Of a stretch of 64,000 bases of DNA, positions 21,506 to 30,008 are shown one piece after another; positions within the stretch are counted from its first letter, which is position 1, and each line of letters opens with the position of its first letter. This stretch comes from Thioalkalivibrio sp. AKL19 (GTDB taxonomy: Bacteria; Pseudomonadota; Gammaproteobacteria; Ectothiorhodospirales; Ectothiorhodospiraceae): contig NZ_ATUK01000012.1 in NCBI RefSeq assembly GCF_000420165.1, positions 248,001 through 312,000 on the forward strand, written 5' to 3'. A program made the translations under genes and the position numbers. The notes below the pieces were generated by a model that saw only the letters and a program-made list of their open reading frames with translations, searched no databases and was not told the origin of the DNA.

Positions 21506-22258
21506 CTAGCCCTGCTGATCGGTCTCGCAGAGGCGCTTCTTGTCGTCCGGCAGGTTGTCGGGACAGATTCCACAACCCTCGTTGCCGGGCAGGGCCCAGT
21601 CGATCTTCTTCGGGTACGGCAGGTCCATCTCGTCCATGATCTTGACGAACTCCGCTTCCGGCTTGCCCTTGCCCAGGCGCGGGTTGCGCATCTTCTCCTG
21701 GCCGATGGTGGTGATCTGGCGCTCCTCGTAATCGTGCGCGGGATACACCAGGGTCTCGTCCGGCAGGGTGAAGAACTTGTCGTGGATCGAGTGATAGAGC
21801 GTCTTGGCGTCCCCCGACTGGAAGTCGGTTCGGCCGCAGGCCTCGATCAGCAGGGCATCGCCGGAGAACAGCATCTTCAGGCCCACGTGGTCCATCAGAT
21901 ACGCGTGGTGCGCATCGGTGTGCCCCGGGGTGTAGAGCGGGTTGACTACCAGGTTGCCCACCTGGAAGGGCTCGCCCTCGCGCAGGCCGAAATCGCGGCA
22001 GGGCAGCTCGTCCATCGCCGGCCCGCCCAGCTTGCAGCCGGTCTTCTCGCGCAGCATGCGCGCGCCGGTGATATGGTCGGCGTGAATGTGGGTCTCGATG
22101 ACGTAGTCGAGGCTCAGCCCCATCTCCTGCAGCACGCGCAGGTCACGGTCGACGGTCTCGATAACCGGGTCGATCAGGGCCGTCTTCCCGGTATCCGGGC
22201 AGCTCAGCAGGTAGGTGTAGGTGGACGACTCGTCCTCGAACAGTTGCTTGAAGATCAT
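21506..22258 (-). CDS. Persulfide dioxygenase (ETHE1-like MBL-fold enzyme)
   Basis: This is a mononuclear iron metallo-beta-lactamase-fold enzyme that oxidises glutathione persulfide to sulfite, a step in sulfide and sulfane-sulfur handling. The 250-residue protein has THIHADHITG at 56-65 (ligands His57, His59, His62, with Asp61), TPGHTDAHH near 110 and FSGDALLIEACGRTDF near 135. I chose the ATG at 22258 because GGAGG precedes it by about 9 bases; the in-frame ATG five codons upstream overlaps that ribosome binding site. The C-terminal Cys-containing tail (GCGICPDNLPDDKK) looks like that of ETHE1-like proteins, not glyoxalase II. Confidence 0.88.
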   Translation of the reverse strand: MIFKQLFEDESSTYTYLLSCPDTGKTALIDPVIETVDRDLRVLQEMGLSLDYVIETHIHADHITGARMLREKTGCKLGGPAMDELPCRDFGLREGEPFQVGNLVVNPLYTPGHTDAHHAYLMDHVGLKMLFSGDALLIEACGRTDFQSGDAKTLYHSIHDKFFTLPDETLVYPAHDYEERQITTIGQEKMRNPRLGKGKPEAEFVKIMDEMDLPYPKKIDWALPGNEGCGICPDNLPDDKKRLCETDQQG

Positions 22259-22486
22259 TGCCTTTGCCTCCATGGCCCGGCGGGCCGGTCGATGATGACC
22301 TGATGCTAGCGAGCCGGTTCGGGTCAAACCAAACCACCCCGACTTTCCATGCAGGTGTTTCGGTGTGAGCCCCGCACCGGGGTACGAGTTCCGCGTGTGG
22401 GGGCACTTCATGTCGGGCCTGGCGCCCGGCTATCATCCGCGGCTGACATTCGCATTCATCATACGCACGCAATCGGGGGACACATC

Positions 22487-22726
22487 ATGGAAGCCAGCCA
22501 AGTGGCCGAACTCATCCGCGCCGGCCTGCCAGAGGCCGAGAAGGTCGAGGTCACCGGCGGCGAGGGCAAATTCGAGGCCCTGGTCGTCAGCCCGCAGTTC
22601 GCCGGCATGAACGCGGTCAAGAAACACCAGACGGTCTACGCCACCGTGCGCGATCAGATCGACTCCGGCGAGGTGCACGCCCTGTCCATCCGCGCCTTCA
22701 CGCCCGAGGAGGCCCCGGGCGCCTGA
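22487..22726 (+). CDS. ibaG: BolA family protein, IbaG-like
   Basis: A 79-residue BolA/IbaG-fold protein. The family partners monothiol glutaredoxins in iron-sulfur cluster trafficking. The start at 22487 gives MEASQVAELIRAG, and the conserved FEALVVSPQFAGMNAVKKHQTVY segment carries the BolA helix-turn region with the invariant His. IbaG is favoured over BolA by the short length and N-terminus. murA, its usual neighbour, is absent. Confidence 0.88.
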   Translation: MEASQVAELIRAGLPEAEKVEVTGGEGKFEALVVSPQFAGMNAVKKHQTVYATVRDQIDSGEVHALSIRAFTPEEAPGA

Positions 22727-22746
22727 GGCGCCCGCTTCGCGCGCTT

Positions 22747-23151
22747 ATGCTGTCGCCCAAGGGTCGCGAGGAGATCGAACGCCTGCTGGAGGGCGGCCTG
22801 GTCCATGACTGGGGCGAGGCCGAGACCACGCTGCGCAATGTCACGCGCATGCTGCTGACCACCCGTCCGGACCTCCTGCGCCTGTACTTTACCCACGAGG
22901 CCTGGGAGCAGATCACCGCCTGGCCGCAGAAGAAGGCCGCCAACGCCATCATCGCGGCGCTGCGCACCGGCGTGGTGGACACCCTGGGGCGGCCCGCCAT
23001 CGCCAACCGCGAGCAGGCGCGGTTCTACCTGCTGTGCTTTCAGGACGACCTCACCGAGCGGGTCGACGCCTGGTGCCGCGAGCACCCCGAGGAATGTCCG
23101 CGGCGCAGCCGCAAGCGCACCACGGCCCTGCCCGGCCACCACGACGAATGA
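22747..23151 (+). CDS. Conserved hypothetical protein, alpha-helical
   Basis: I do not recognise this 134-residue protein. It is predicted to be mostly helical and soluble, with no signal peptide or membrane segment. It contains a Trp/aromatic-rich middle (LYFTHEAWEQITAWPQKK) and two Cys near the end (CREHPEEC), followed by a basic tail. Codon usage matches its neighbours. It starts 20 bp after ibaG, and its stop overlaps the next ATG (ATGA), so the two are probably co-translated. Confidence 0.75.
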   Translation: MLSPKGREEIERLLEGGLVHDWGEAETTLRNVTRMLLTTRPDLLRLYFTHEAWEQITAWPQKKAANAIIAALRTGVVDTLGRPAIANREQARFYLLCFQDDLTERVDAWCREHPEECPRRSRKRTTALPGHHDE

Positions 23152-23702
23152 TTCCCCCCGGTATCCAGACCTGCGGCGATCCGGCCCTGCAGGCCCACCT
23201 GACGAACCTGCTCGCGCGCTACGGCCTGCGCCTGGTGCCACACCCGGCCCGGGCCCCGCTGCCCGGCAGCTGGTGGGGCGAACCCGAGGCCGGGATCATC
23301 GGCCACGAGGTGCACGTGCGCCCCGACACCCCGATCCACTCGGCCCTGCACGAGGCCGGGCACGTCATCTGCATGGATGCCGCGCGCCGTGCCACCCTGC
23401 ACACCAACGCCGGCGGCGACGATCTCGAGGAGTGCGGGGTGTGCTACCTGCAGATCCTGCTGGCCGACCAACTGCCCGGCGTCGGCCGTGAGCGGCTGAT
23501 GCAGGACATGGACGCCTGGGGCTACAGCTTCCGCCTCGGCAGCACCGCCGCCTGGTTCGGCGACGACGCGGCCGACGCGCGCGACTTCCTGCGGGCCCAT
23601 GGCCTGATCGACGCCGACGACCGGCCGCGCTTCGCCTGCCGCGGGGCCGTGCCGCCGGTTCCCGTGGCGGCATCGGATGCTACACTGGCGCCATTCGAAT
23701 AG
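23148..23702 (+). CDS. Conserved hypothetical protein with zincin-like HEAGH motif
   Basis: A 184-residue soluble protein of unknown function. Residues 68-72 read HEAGH, matching the HExxH zinc-protease motif, within HSALHEAGHVICMD. A downstream DDLEECGVCYLQ segment (about 91-102) offers acidic or Cys residues as a possible third ligand. This could be a small metallopeptidase, or a scaffold that keeps the motif without activity. It overlaps the preceding unknown gene by 4 bases. Similar proteins occur in other gammaproteobacteria, from memory only. Confidence 0.75.
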   Translation: MIPPGIQTCGDPALQAHLTNLLARYGLRLVPHPARAPLPGSWWGEPEAGIIGHEVHVRPDTPIHSALHEAGHVICMDAARRATLHTNAGGDDLEECGVCYLQILLADQLPGVGRERLMQDMDAWGYSFRLGSTAAWFGDDAADARDFLRAHGLIDADDRPRFACRGAVPPVPVAASDATLAPFE

Positions 23703-23789
23703 CCCGCGCATGCGCGCACCTACCGCTGCCCGCCACCCGGGGCAGCGGCGCGGGAATGGATTGGCACAGCACGGATCGGGAACCGCCCC

Positions 23790-25001
23790 ATGGATAGCAC
23801 CAGCATTGATGCCCTGCTGCAGGACCTGGACCTGACCTCCAGCCTGTCGGACCAGGCCCGCAGTGAACTGGCCTCGGCCTGTCAGGCCCGGGAGCTGGAC
23901 GCCGGGCGACGCCTGCGTCCCCAGGAGGTCGAGGACCGCTACCTGTTCCTGCTGAGTGGCCAGCTGGTACGGGTCAGCGGCGGCACCCCCGCCCGCATCA
24001 CGCTGGACGCGGCCGATCCCGACAGCCCCTTGCAGATGTTCGACCACAACATTGGCCCGCAGGACTTCATCATCACCGAGCAGCCCTGCCGGATGCTGGA
24101 GATCCCGACGTCTGCACTGGAAAAGGCCCACAGCGCCTCGCTGGTGGTGCACGACACCGATCTGGACGACACCGAAGGGGCCTTCTTCGGCGAACTGTAC
24201 GACCTAATCACCAGCAACCGGCTGGAACTGCCGACCATGCCGGAGATCGCCCTGCGCATCCAGGAGCTGACCAACGACCCCGACGCGGACCTCGACAAGC
24301 TGACCGAAGTGATCCAGCGCGACGGCACCATCGCCGGCGCCCTGCTGCACGCCACCAACAGCCCGTTGTTCCGCGCCGCCAAACAGATCCAGTCGGTCCG
24401 CGATGCGGTCAACCGACTGGGCTTTCGCAACACCCGCATGCTGGCGATGAACATGGCCCTGCGCCAGGCCTTCAAGGCCAAGCACGCCTCCACCCGCGAC
24501 GCCATGGAGGCCAGCTGGAAACACGGCGCCCTGCAATCCGCCTACAGCTACCTGATCGCCGACTCCCTGAAACTCCTGGACCGCGAACGGGCCCTGCTCG
24601 CCGGCCTGGTCGCCGGCATCGGTGCCGTCCCGATCATCCAGTTCGTGGAACTGCGCGAGGATCACCCCGACACCGAACGCGTGCAGTCGCTGGTGCGGCG
24701 CCTGCGCAACCTGGCCGGCGTGCTGGTCATCAACTACTGGGACCTTGGCGGTGACCTGGTCACCGTCGCCGAGCACGCCGGGGACTGGGGCTATCGTGCA
24801 CCCGAGCCCAATTACGCCAGCATTACCCTGGTCGCCGAATGGGCCGCCCGCCACGCCGAGGGCGAGACCGTGCCCGATGCCGCAGAGGTCGCCGCGTTTG
24901 CCACGCTCGACATTACACCCCCGGCGCCGGGTGAACCCATCGCCTTCCTCGAGGAACGCGCCGAGGACCTGGCGGAACTCCGCGCCATGTTCAACGTCTA
25001 G
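23790..25001 (+). CDS. HDOD-domain signalling protein, copy 1
   Basis: A 403-residue protein with an N-terminal beta-rich, cyclic-nucleotide-binding-like region (about 20-115: GRRLRPQEVEDRYLFLLSGQLVRVSG). An HDOD domain follows (about 137-330, with LPTMPEIALRIQELTNDPDADLDKLTEVIQRDGTIAGALLHATNSP). HDOD domains resemble HD phosphohydrolases but lack the metal ligands and act in signalling or protein interaction. No ribosome binding site is clear before the ATG at 23790. It is followed 3 bp later by a paralogue. Confidence 0.88.
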   Translation: MDSTSIDALLQDLDLTSSLSDQARSELASACQARELDAGRRLRPQEVEDRYLFLLSGQLVRVSGGTPARITLDAADPDSPLQMFDHNIGPQDFIITEQPCRMLEIPTSALEKAHSASLVVHDTDLDDTEGAFFGELYDLITSNRLELPTMPEIALRIQELTNDPDADLDKLTEVIQRDGTIAGALLHATNSPLFRAAKQIQSVRDAVNRLGFRNTRMLAMNMALRQAFKAKHASTRDAMEASWKHGALQSAYSYLIADSLKLLDRERALLAGLVAGIGAVPIIQFVELREDHPDTERVQSLVRRLRNLAGVLVINYWDLGGDLVTVAEHAGDWGYRAPEPNYASITLVAEWAARHAEGETVPDAAEVAAFATLDITPPAPGEPIAFLEERAEDLAELRAMFNV

Positions 25002-25004
25002 ATC

Positions 25005-26213
25005 GTGGTGATCGAGGAACGCCTTCCCCAGCTGCGCCCGTTCGCCGATCTCAGCGAACGCGCCCGCGACAAGCTGCTGCAGCACGCCCGGACCATGACG
25101 GTGGATCCGGGCTTCAAGCTGCACGCACGCGACGAATTCCGCAGCATGATCTTCCTTCTCGAAGGCCGCATGATCCTGGCCAATGGCCGCAATTCGGTCA
25201 TGCTGAAAGGGGACTCCAGCGAGGCCCTCAATCCACTGTTCGACAGCCACGACTATCGCAGTCACGCGATTGCGGCAGCACGCTCCACGCTGGCGATGCT
25301 GGACCGCAAGGTCTTTGAAACCTTGGTGGACGGCGGCAGCCAGGACAGCGTCGAGGTCAGCGAGATCGAGCTGTCCGACCTCGAGGGCGAACTGTTCAGC
25401 AGCATCTATACCCATGCCTACTCGGGGGAGCTGGTCCTGCCCCAGTTGCCCGAGGTCGCGCTGCACCTGCAGCAGGCCCTGAAGGACCCGGATGTCTCCA
25501 TCGCCGAGGCCACCCGCATCATCGAAGAAGACCCGAGCGTCGCGGGACGGCTGCTGAGCGTGGCCAACAGCCCGGCCATGGGCAGCCGCCGCGAGGTCGC
25601 CCGCCTGCAGGACGCGGTCGCCCGCCTGGGCCTGGAACGCACTCGCCAGCTGGTGATGGCCCTGGCGATGCACCAGGTCTTCATTCATCGCGACAGCCCC
25701 TACCACGAACTGCTGGAACGCCTGTGGCGCCGCTCCGCCCGGATCGCCGCCATCAGCTGCGTGCTGGCCGACCAGAGCGAAGCGGTCGACCCACAGACCG
25801 CCCTGCTCGCCGGCCTGCTGCATCGAGTGGGGGCCCTGCCCGTGATCGCCGAGGTCGCCCGCCGCCACCCGGGACGCACACCGGAAGAGGTCGAGCGCGT
25901 GCTGTTCCGCCTGGAAGGCCTGATCGGGGAACTGGTTGCCCGGCAATGGGACCTGGCATCCGATATCATGGATGCGATTCGCGATTCCGGCGGCCCGGAA
26001 AACCCCGAGGCCCCTGTCCTGACGGACATCGTGCGGATTGCCCGCGCCGCATGCCCGCGGGATGCCGAGGACGACCCGCTCGCCGACCGTATCCCGCTCG
26101 CTGACCTGCGGGCGGTGGAGCGGCTCGGCTTCGTCCTCGATGAGGACGGCAGCCTGCCGGCCATCGAGTCCGCACGACAGGAAGTCGAGACATTGATCCG
26201 TCAGGTCGCCTGA
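25005..26213 (+). CDS. HDOD-domain signalling protein, copy 2
   Basis: A 402-residue paralogue of the preceding gene with the same plan: a degenerate cNMP-binding-like region ([25 protein letters not shown]) and an HDOD domain from about residue 135 ([46 protein letters not shown]). The start is GTG at 25005 (a second GTG follows at 25008), 3 bp after the previous stop, with no visible ribosome binding site, so expression probably depends on the first gene. The two probably arose by tandem duplication and may form a heterodimer (inference). Confidence 0.87.
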   Translation: MVIEERLPQLRPFADLSERARDKLLQHARTMTVDPGFKLHARDEFRSMIFLLEGRMILANGRNSVMLKGDSSEALNPLFDSHDYRSHAIAAARSTLAMLDRKVFETLVDGGSQDSVEVSEIELSDLEGELFSSIYTHAYSGELVLPQLPEVALHLQQALKDPDVSIAEATRIIEEDPSVAGRLLSVANSPAMGSRREVARLQDAVARLGLERTRQLVMALAMHQVFIHRDSPYHELLERLWRRSARIAAISCVLADQSEAVDPQTALLAGLLHRVGALPVIAEVARRHPGRTPEEVERVLFRLEGLIGELVARQWDLASDIMDAIRDSGGPENPEAPVLTDIVRIARAACPRDAEDDPLADRIPLADLRAVERLGFVLDEDGSLPAIESARQEVETLIRQVA

Positions 26214-26275
26214 TCCGGTATCGCCCCACGCCGGCCGGCTGCATCCCGGCCGCCAGAGAGATTCAGGGAAGGTCC

Positions 26276-27232
26276 ATGGACACACGCACCCGCCCCCAGC
26301 CCGGAGAGAAACAGCGCGCCGCCGACAAGGTCGCCCGCATCCCGGTCAAGATCAATCCGACCGAGCGCCCGCAGCGCAAGCCCAAGTGGATTCGCGCCCA
26401 GAGCCAGGCGCGACCCGAGGTGCAGCGCATCAAGGGCATCCTGCGCGAGCAGAAGCTGCACACCGTCTGCGAAGAGGCGAGCTGCCCGAACCTTGGCGAA
26501 TGCTTCGCCCACGGCACGGCCACTTTCATGATCATGGGCGACATCTGCACCCGGCGCTGTCCGTTCTGCGACGTGGCCCACGGCCGCCCCGAGGCGCTGG
26601 ATGCGGACGAGCCCCGTCACCTGGCCGAGACCATTCATGCGCTCGGCCTCAACTACGTGGTTATCACCTCGGTGGACCGCGACGACCTGCGCGACGGCGG
26701 CGCCGGGCACTTCGTCGACTGCATCCGCGAGGTGCGCACGCTCAACCCGAAGACCAAGATCGAGATCCTCGTGCCGGACTTTCGCGGGCGCATGGACCGC
26801 GCGCTGGAGATCATGCACCAGGCCCCGCCGGACGTCTTCAACCACAACCTCGAGACCGTCCCGCGGCTGTACCGCGAGGCTCGCCCCGGCGCCGACTATG
26901 CCTGGTCGCTGGAGCTGCTCCGCCAGTTCCGCGCGCAACACCCGGGTGTGCCGACCAAGTCCGGCCTGATGCTGGGGCTGGGCGAAACCCGCGAGGAGCT
27001 GCTGGAGGTCCTGCAGGACCTGCGCGACCACGGCTGCGACATGCTGACCCTGGGCCAGTACCTGCAGCCCTCGCGCCATCACCTGCCGGTCACGCGCTTC
27101 CTGTCACCCGAGGAGTTTGACGAGCTGGGCGAGCGCGCCCGCGAGATGGGCTTCAAGCAGGTCGCCAGCGGCCCGATGGTCCGCTCGTCCTACCACGCCG
27201 ACCTCCAGGCCCAGGGCCTCGAAACCGCCTGA
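26276..27232 (+). CDS. lipA: Lipoyl synthase
   Basis: LipA inserts two sulfurs into octanoyl groups on lipoyl domains. The 318-residue radical SAM enzyme shows the auxiliary cluster Cys65, Cys70, Cys76 ([12 protein letters not shown]), the radical SAM cluster Cys91, Cys95, Cys98 (CTRRCPFC), and the C-terminal RSSYHAD whose Ser ligates the auxiliary cluster in the family. The start at 26276 follows a GGGAAGG ribosome binding site. Its partner lipB lies 0.9 kb away on the opposite strand, with a structured repeat between. Confidence 0.97.
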   Translation: MDTRTRPQPGEKQRAADKVARIPVKINPTERPQRKPKWIRAQSQARPEVQRIKGILREQKLHTVCEEASCPNLGECFAHGTATFMIMGDICTRRCPFCDVAHGRPEALDADEPRHLAETIHALGLNYVVITSVDRDDLRDGGAGHFVDCIREVRTLNPKTKIEILVPDFRGRMDRALEIMHQAPPDVFNHNLETVPRLYREARPGADYAWSLELLRQFRAQHPGVPTKSGLMLGLGETREELLEVLQDLRDHGCDMLTLGQYLQPSRHHLPVTRFLSPEEFDELGERAREMGFKQVASGPMVRSSYHADLQAQGLETA

Positions 27233-27460
27233 CCCGTCCCGGGTGCCTTGCCGCGGCAACGCGTCCGGTGCGGCCTGGCTGCTCCGAACGTTCACGTGTC
27301 GTACCAGCGCAGCCCGTAGCTAGAGCGGCTTGAAAACCGATTGTTTACAGGGCCTCGCGCCACCGCCTGCCTGGTCGTGGCTGGCCCCGGTTCATCCTCT
27401 GGTGTTTACGGTGGCTCCGGTCCGCATACTGCCCGGCGCTGACTCGCCAGCGCGCCCCGA

Positions 27461-27490
27461 GGCACTTTCTTGCTTGCCCAAGAAAGTGCC
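27461..27490. repeat. Hairpin in the left arm of copy 1 (CACTTTCTTG type)
   Basis: GGCACTTTCTTG (27461-27472) pairs perfectly with CAAGAAAGTGCC (27479-27490), with a 6-base loop. The equivalent hairpin in the right arm of the same copy has a different stem, GGTACTTCTTTGC/GCAAAGAAGTACC (28002-28031). Different stem sequences with full pairing at the same place in both arms indicate selection on structure. Confidence 0.8.
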
Positions 27491-27547
27491 CAAAGAAGGG
27501 CACCCGGATTCCGCCCAGGAACCTTGCTCCAGGGCCCTCGGGCCGGC

Positions 27548-27594
27548 GGCGCTGAACTCGCTACGCCTTCGGCTCCGCTCAGACATCCAGCGCC
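27548..27594. repeat. Core hairpin module, left arm of copy 1
   Basis: This 47-bp module begins GGCGCTGAACTCGCT and ends CAGACATCCAGCGCC, so its ends pair. It is enclosed by the outer stem GGGCCCTCGGGCCGG (27532-27546) and CCGGCCCGAGAACCC (27600-27614). The same module recurs in inverted orientation at 27876-27922 and in copy 2 at 45954-46000 and 46296-46340, making it the most conserved part of the element. Confidence 0.82.
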
Positions 27595-27875
27595 TTCTCC
27601 CGGCCCGAGAACCCTTCCGCAAGGGGCTCCATACGGGAGGAGAAAGTCAAAACCGACGCTACTCCGACATTCCTGCCCAGCCCATAGGCACGGCCGCCCG
27701 AACACCCCCGGCGCCCGCTGCGCGGGCGCGGCACGCAACGGCCAAAGGCCGAGCGTGCCCGAGATGTCCGAAGACCTAGCCATCATCCACTAGCTATATC
27801 GCTGGGATAGCCGTTGTTTTGACCTACCTCCCCGTTGTCGTCGCGCCGAGTGGAGAGGCTTTTCGCGGGATTCAA

Positions 27876-27922
27876 GGCGCTGGATGTCTGAGCGGAGCCG
27901 CAGGCGCAGCGAGTTCAGCGCC
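27876..27922. repeat. Core hairpin module, right arm of copy 1 (inverted)
   Basis: This is the reverse complement of the left-arm module with a few differences (CTGCGCCTGCGG in place of CTACGCCTTCGG). Its enclosing stem is GAGGCTTTTCGCGGG (27855-27869) with CCCGCGAAAAGCCTC (27924-27938), a perfect 15-bp pairing unrelated in sequence to the stem around the left module. Confidence 0.82.
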
Positions 27923-28145
27923 GCCCGCGAAAAGCCTCGGAGCGAGGGAAACCCCGGCCCGCGCAGCGGGCCGGGGTCGCGGCAGTCGGGCGTGTTTCTT
28001 GGGTACTTCTTTGCACGAGCAAAGAAGTACCTCGCGGTGCGCTCGCGAGAGAGCGCCTGGCAGGCGGCCGGACGACGCCACCGTAAACACCGAAGGATGA
28101 ACCGGGACCAGCCACAACCCAGCCTTGGGAAGGCCAGGCGACGTG

Positions 28146-28850
28146 TTACGGCGCCGGGCTGCGGCCCAGCGCCAGCACGCGCACCAGTTCGGCGGGCAAC
28201 GCCGCCTTGTGCCGAAGCGCGACATCCGCCCCCTCGAACAGCTGTGCGCCGAGATTCGCCAGGAGCGCATCGCGCACACGGTCGATTGCGACCGGCTCGC
28301 CCAGGAGCGCCTGCATGGACGTGGTCGGCAGGCCGGCGTAGCCACAGGGGTTGATACGGGCAAACGGCTCAAGGTCCGGCGCTACATTCAGGGCCAGGCC
28401 ATGAATGCTGCGCCCATGGCGCACCCGCAGGCCCAGGGCCGCGATCTTCGCCGACCCGACATAGACGCCGGGCGCGTTCGCCCGGCGCTCGGCCTTGATG
28501 CCCCACTCGTCCAGCGTATCGATAATCGCCTGCTCGAGGCACTCGACGAGGCGGCGCACACCAATACCCAGGCGTTTCAGGTCCAGCAAGGTGTAAACCA
28601 CCAACTGCTCGAGCCCGTGGTAGGTCACCTGTCCACCGCGATCGATCGCCACCACCGGAATCGCACCGGGATCGAGCAGGTGTTCGGGGCGGCCATTGCG
28701 GCCCTGGGTGAAGACCGGGGGGTGCTGCACGCACCACAAGGCGTCGGGGGCAGCGCCCCCGCGCTCACGCCCGTGGAGCTGCATCGCCTGCCATACCGGG
28801 ACGTAGGGCTGCAGCCCCAGCTCGCGCACCTCGACCGGGGCCGGTGTCAC
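28146..28850 (-). CDS. lipB: Octanoyl-[ACP]:protein N-octanoyltransferase
   Basis: LipB transfers octanoate from ACP to lipoyl domains, supplying LipA's substrate. The 234-residue protein has RGGQVTYHG at 71-79, the Lys135 of GSAKIAALG, and the nucleophile Cys169 in INPCGYAG. The family's usual HGPGQ is HGLEQ here. It overlaps the DUF493 gene (ATGA) at the end of the peptidoglycan cluster, as in the E. coli dacA-ybeD-lipB region. Confidence 0.95.
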   Translation of the reverse strand: MTPAPVEVRELGLQPYVPVWQAMQLHGRERGGAAPDALWCVQHPPVFTQGRNGRPEHLLDPGAIPVVAIDRGGQVTYHGLEQLVVYTLLDLKRLGIGVRRLVECLEQAIIDTLDEWGIKAERRANAPGVYVGSAKIAALGLRVRHGRSIHGLALNVAPDLEPFARINPCGYAGLPTTSMQALLGEPVAIDRVRDALLANLGAQLFEGADVALRHKAALPAELVRVLALGRSPAP

Positions 28851-29110
28851 AGGATCATGCGCACCCGGTCGCAGCGGCCAAGGGAGCGGTAGAAGGCGTC
28901 CAGCTGTTCCTGACTGGTCGCGGTAAAGGTGATGGTGATGCCGACGAAGCGGCCCGCGCGCGAGGCGCGCTGCTCGATCACCGCGTCCTCGGCATCCAGG
29001 TGCTCCGCCACGCAGCCCTCGACCGCCTCCAGCAGTTCCGGGTGCGCATCACCCATGACCTTCACCGGGAACCGGCAGGGAAACTCGATCAGCGTCTCGC
29101 GGTCGCTCAT
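28847..29110 (-). CDS. ybeD: DUF493 family protein (YbeD-like)
   Basis: A small 87-residue alpha/beta protein with the fold of a regulatory ACT-like domain ([50 protein letters not shown]). Its biochemical role is unknown. It lies directly before lipB with a 4-bp overlap and after the transaminase gene, matching the E. coli ybeD position. Confidence 0.9.
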   Translation of the reverse strand: MSDRETLIEFPCRFPVKVMGDAHPELLEAVEGCVAEHLDAEDAVIEQRASRAGRFVGITITFTATSQEQLDAFYRSLGRCDRVRMIL

Positions 29111-29994
29111 GCGGAACCTCCCGACTGCATGGGTGTTCTTACCTGCGCGCCGGGCTTGGCGGCCTGATAGGCCGCGTGGACGGCCTGCCAGACCGGTCCG
29201 GGAAGGCCGGCACCCACGGCGTGGTCATCCAGACGCGTGACCGGGAGGATCTCGCGCGTCGAACTGGTGAGCCAGATCTCTCCCGCCCGGGCCAACTCGT
29301 CCGCGCTGACCCCGCGCTCTTCCACCGGGTACCCCAGCTCGCGCGCGAGTTCAAGCACCCGCCAACGGGTGACCCCCGGCAGCACCGAGGCGTCCAGCGG
29401 CGGGGTGATGACCCGCCCGTCGAGGACCACGAAGACATTGCTGGCCGCACCTTCGGTCAGCTTTCCGTCGCGCAGCAGAACGGCCTCGACGGCACCCCGC
29501 TCCATCGCTTCCTGGCGGTTCAGCACGTTCGCCAGCAGCGTGGTCGCCTTGATATCACAGCGTTCCCAGCGGCAATCCTCGGCCGTCACGGCCGCCACGC
29601 CCTCCACGCGCACTGCCTCCGGCAGGGGGCGAATCGGACTCGCCATCGCCAGAACCGTCGGCCGCGCATCCGCGGGAAAGGCATGATCGCGCGGGGCCAC
29701 GCCACGCGTCACCTGCAGGTAGACACCCAGATCCGGGGTCGCGGGATCGGCATTGCGCACCAGCAGATCCGTCAGCAGCGCAGTCCACTCCGCGGGCGCA
29801 AACGGGTTCGGGATGCGAATGGCCTCGAGGGACCGCGCCAGCCGTTCGAGATGTTCGGGGAGCAGGAAGAACTCGCCGGCGTAACTGGGGATCACCTCGT
29901 AAACCGAGTCCCCAAACAGGAAACCCCGGTCCAGCGGCGAGATTCGGACCTGGTCCAGCGGCAGGTAGTCCCCGTTGAAATAGGCAATGCTCAC
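29107..29994 (-). CDS. dat: D-amino-acid aminotransferase (class IV PLP transaminase)
   Basis: A fold-type IV PLP enzyme that interconverts D-alanine or D-glutamate with 2-oxo acids. From the GTG at 29994 the product is 295 residues. The PLP-binding Lys149 is in CDIKATTLLANVL, and the LTEGAASNVF and SSTREILPVT segments contact the phosphate. The exact substrate (D-amino acid versus branched-chain or aminodeoxychorismate) cannot be fixed from sequence. D-amino acid is favoured because it sits between the D,D-carboxypeptidase and ybeD. The start is uncertain: no strong ribosome binding site is visible, and an in-frame ATG upstream at 30054 would overlap the carboxypeptidase gene. Confidence 0.85.
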   Translation of the reverse strand: MSIAYFNGDYLPLDQVRISPLDRGFLFGDSVYEVIPSYAGEFFLLPEHLERLARSLEAIRIPNPFAPAEWTALLTDLLVRNADPATPDLGVYLQVTRGVAPRDHAFPADARPTVLAMASPIRPLPEAVRVEGVAAVTAEDCRWERCDIKATTLLANVLNRQEAMERGAVEAVLLRDGKLTEGAASNVFVVLDGRVITPPLDASVLPGVTRWRVLELARELGYPVEERGVSADELARAGEIWLTSSTREILPVTRLDDHAVGAGLPGPVWQAVHAAYQAAKPGAQVRTPMQSGGSA

Positions 29995-30008
29995 GATCGG
30001 TACGCGGT

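Larger units (their letters stand above)
27374..28118. repeat. Structured non-coding element, copy 1
   Basis: A roughly 700-bp element fills the gap between convergent lipA and lipB. It is bounded by perfect 13-bp inverted ends, GGTGTTTACGGTG (27401-27413) and CACCGTAAACACC (28079-28091). The similarity extends outward to 40 bp with 4 mismatches (27374-27413 against 28079-28118). Inside are two mirror-image arms, each with a series of hairpins, and a central region with more hairpins. No protein-coding signal is seen. A second copy lies inverted at 45.76-46.5 kb. Confidence 0.9.

Noticed and set aside
27330-28100. Several open frames of 90-150 codons inside structured element copy 1
   Set aside because: The matching frames in copy 2 diverge by frameshifts in the middle, the sequence is dominated by inverted repeats, and no ribosome binding sites or family resemblance are present.
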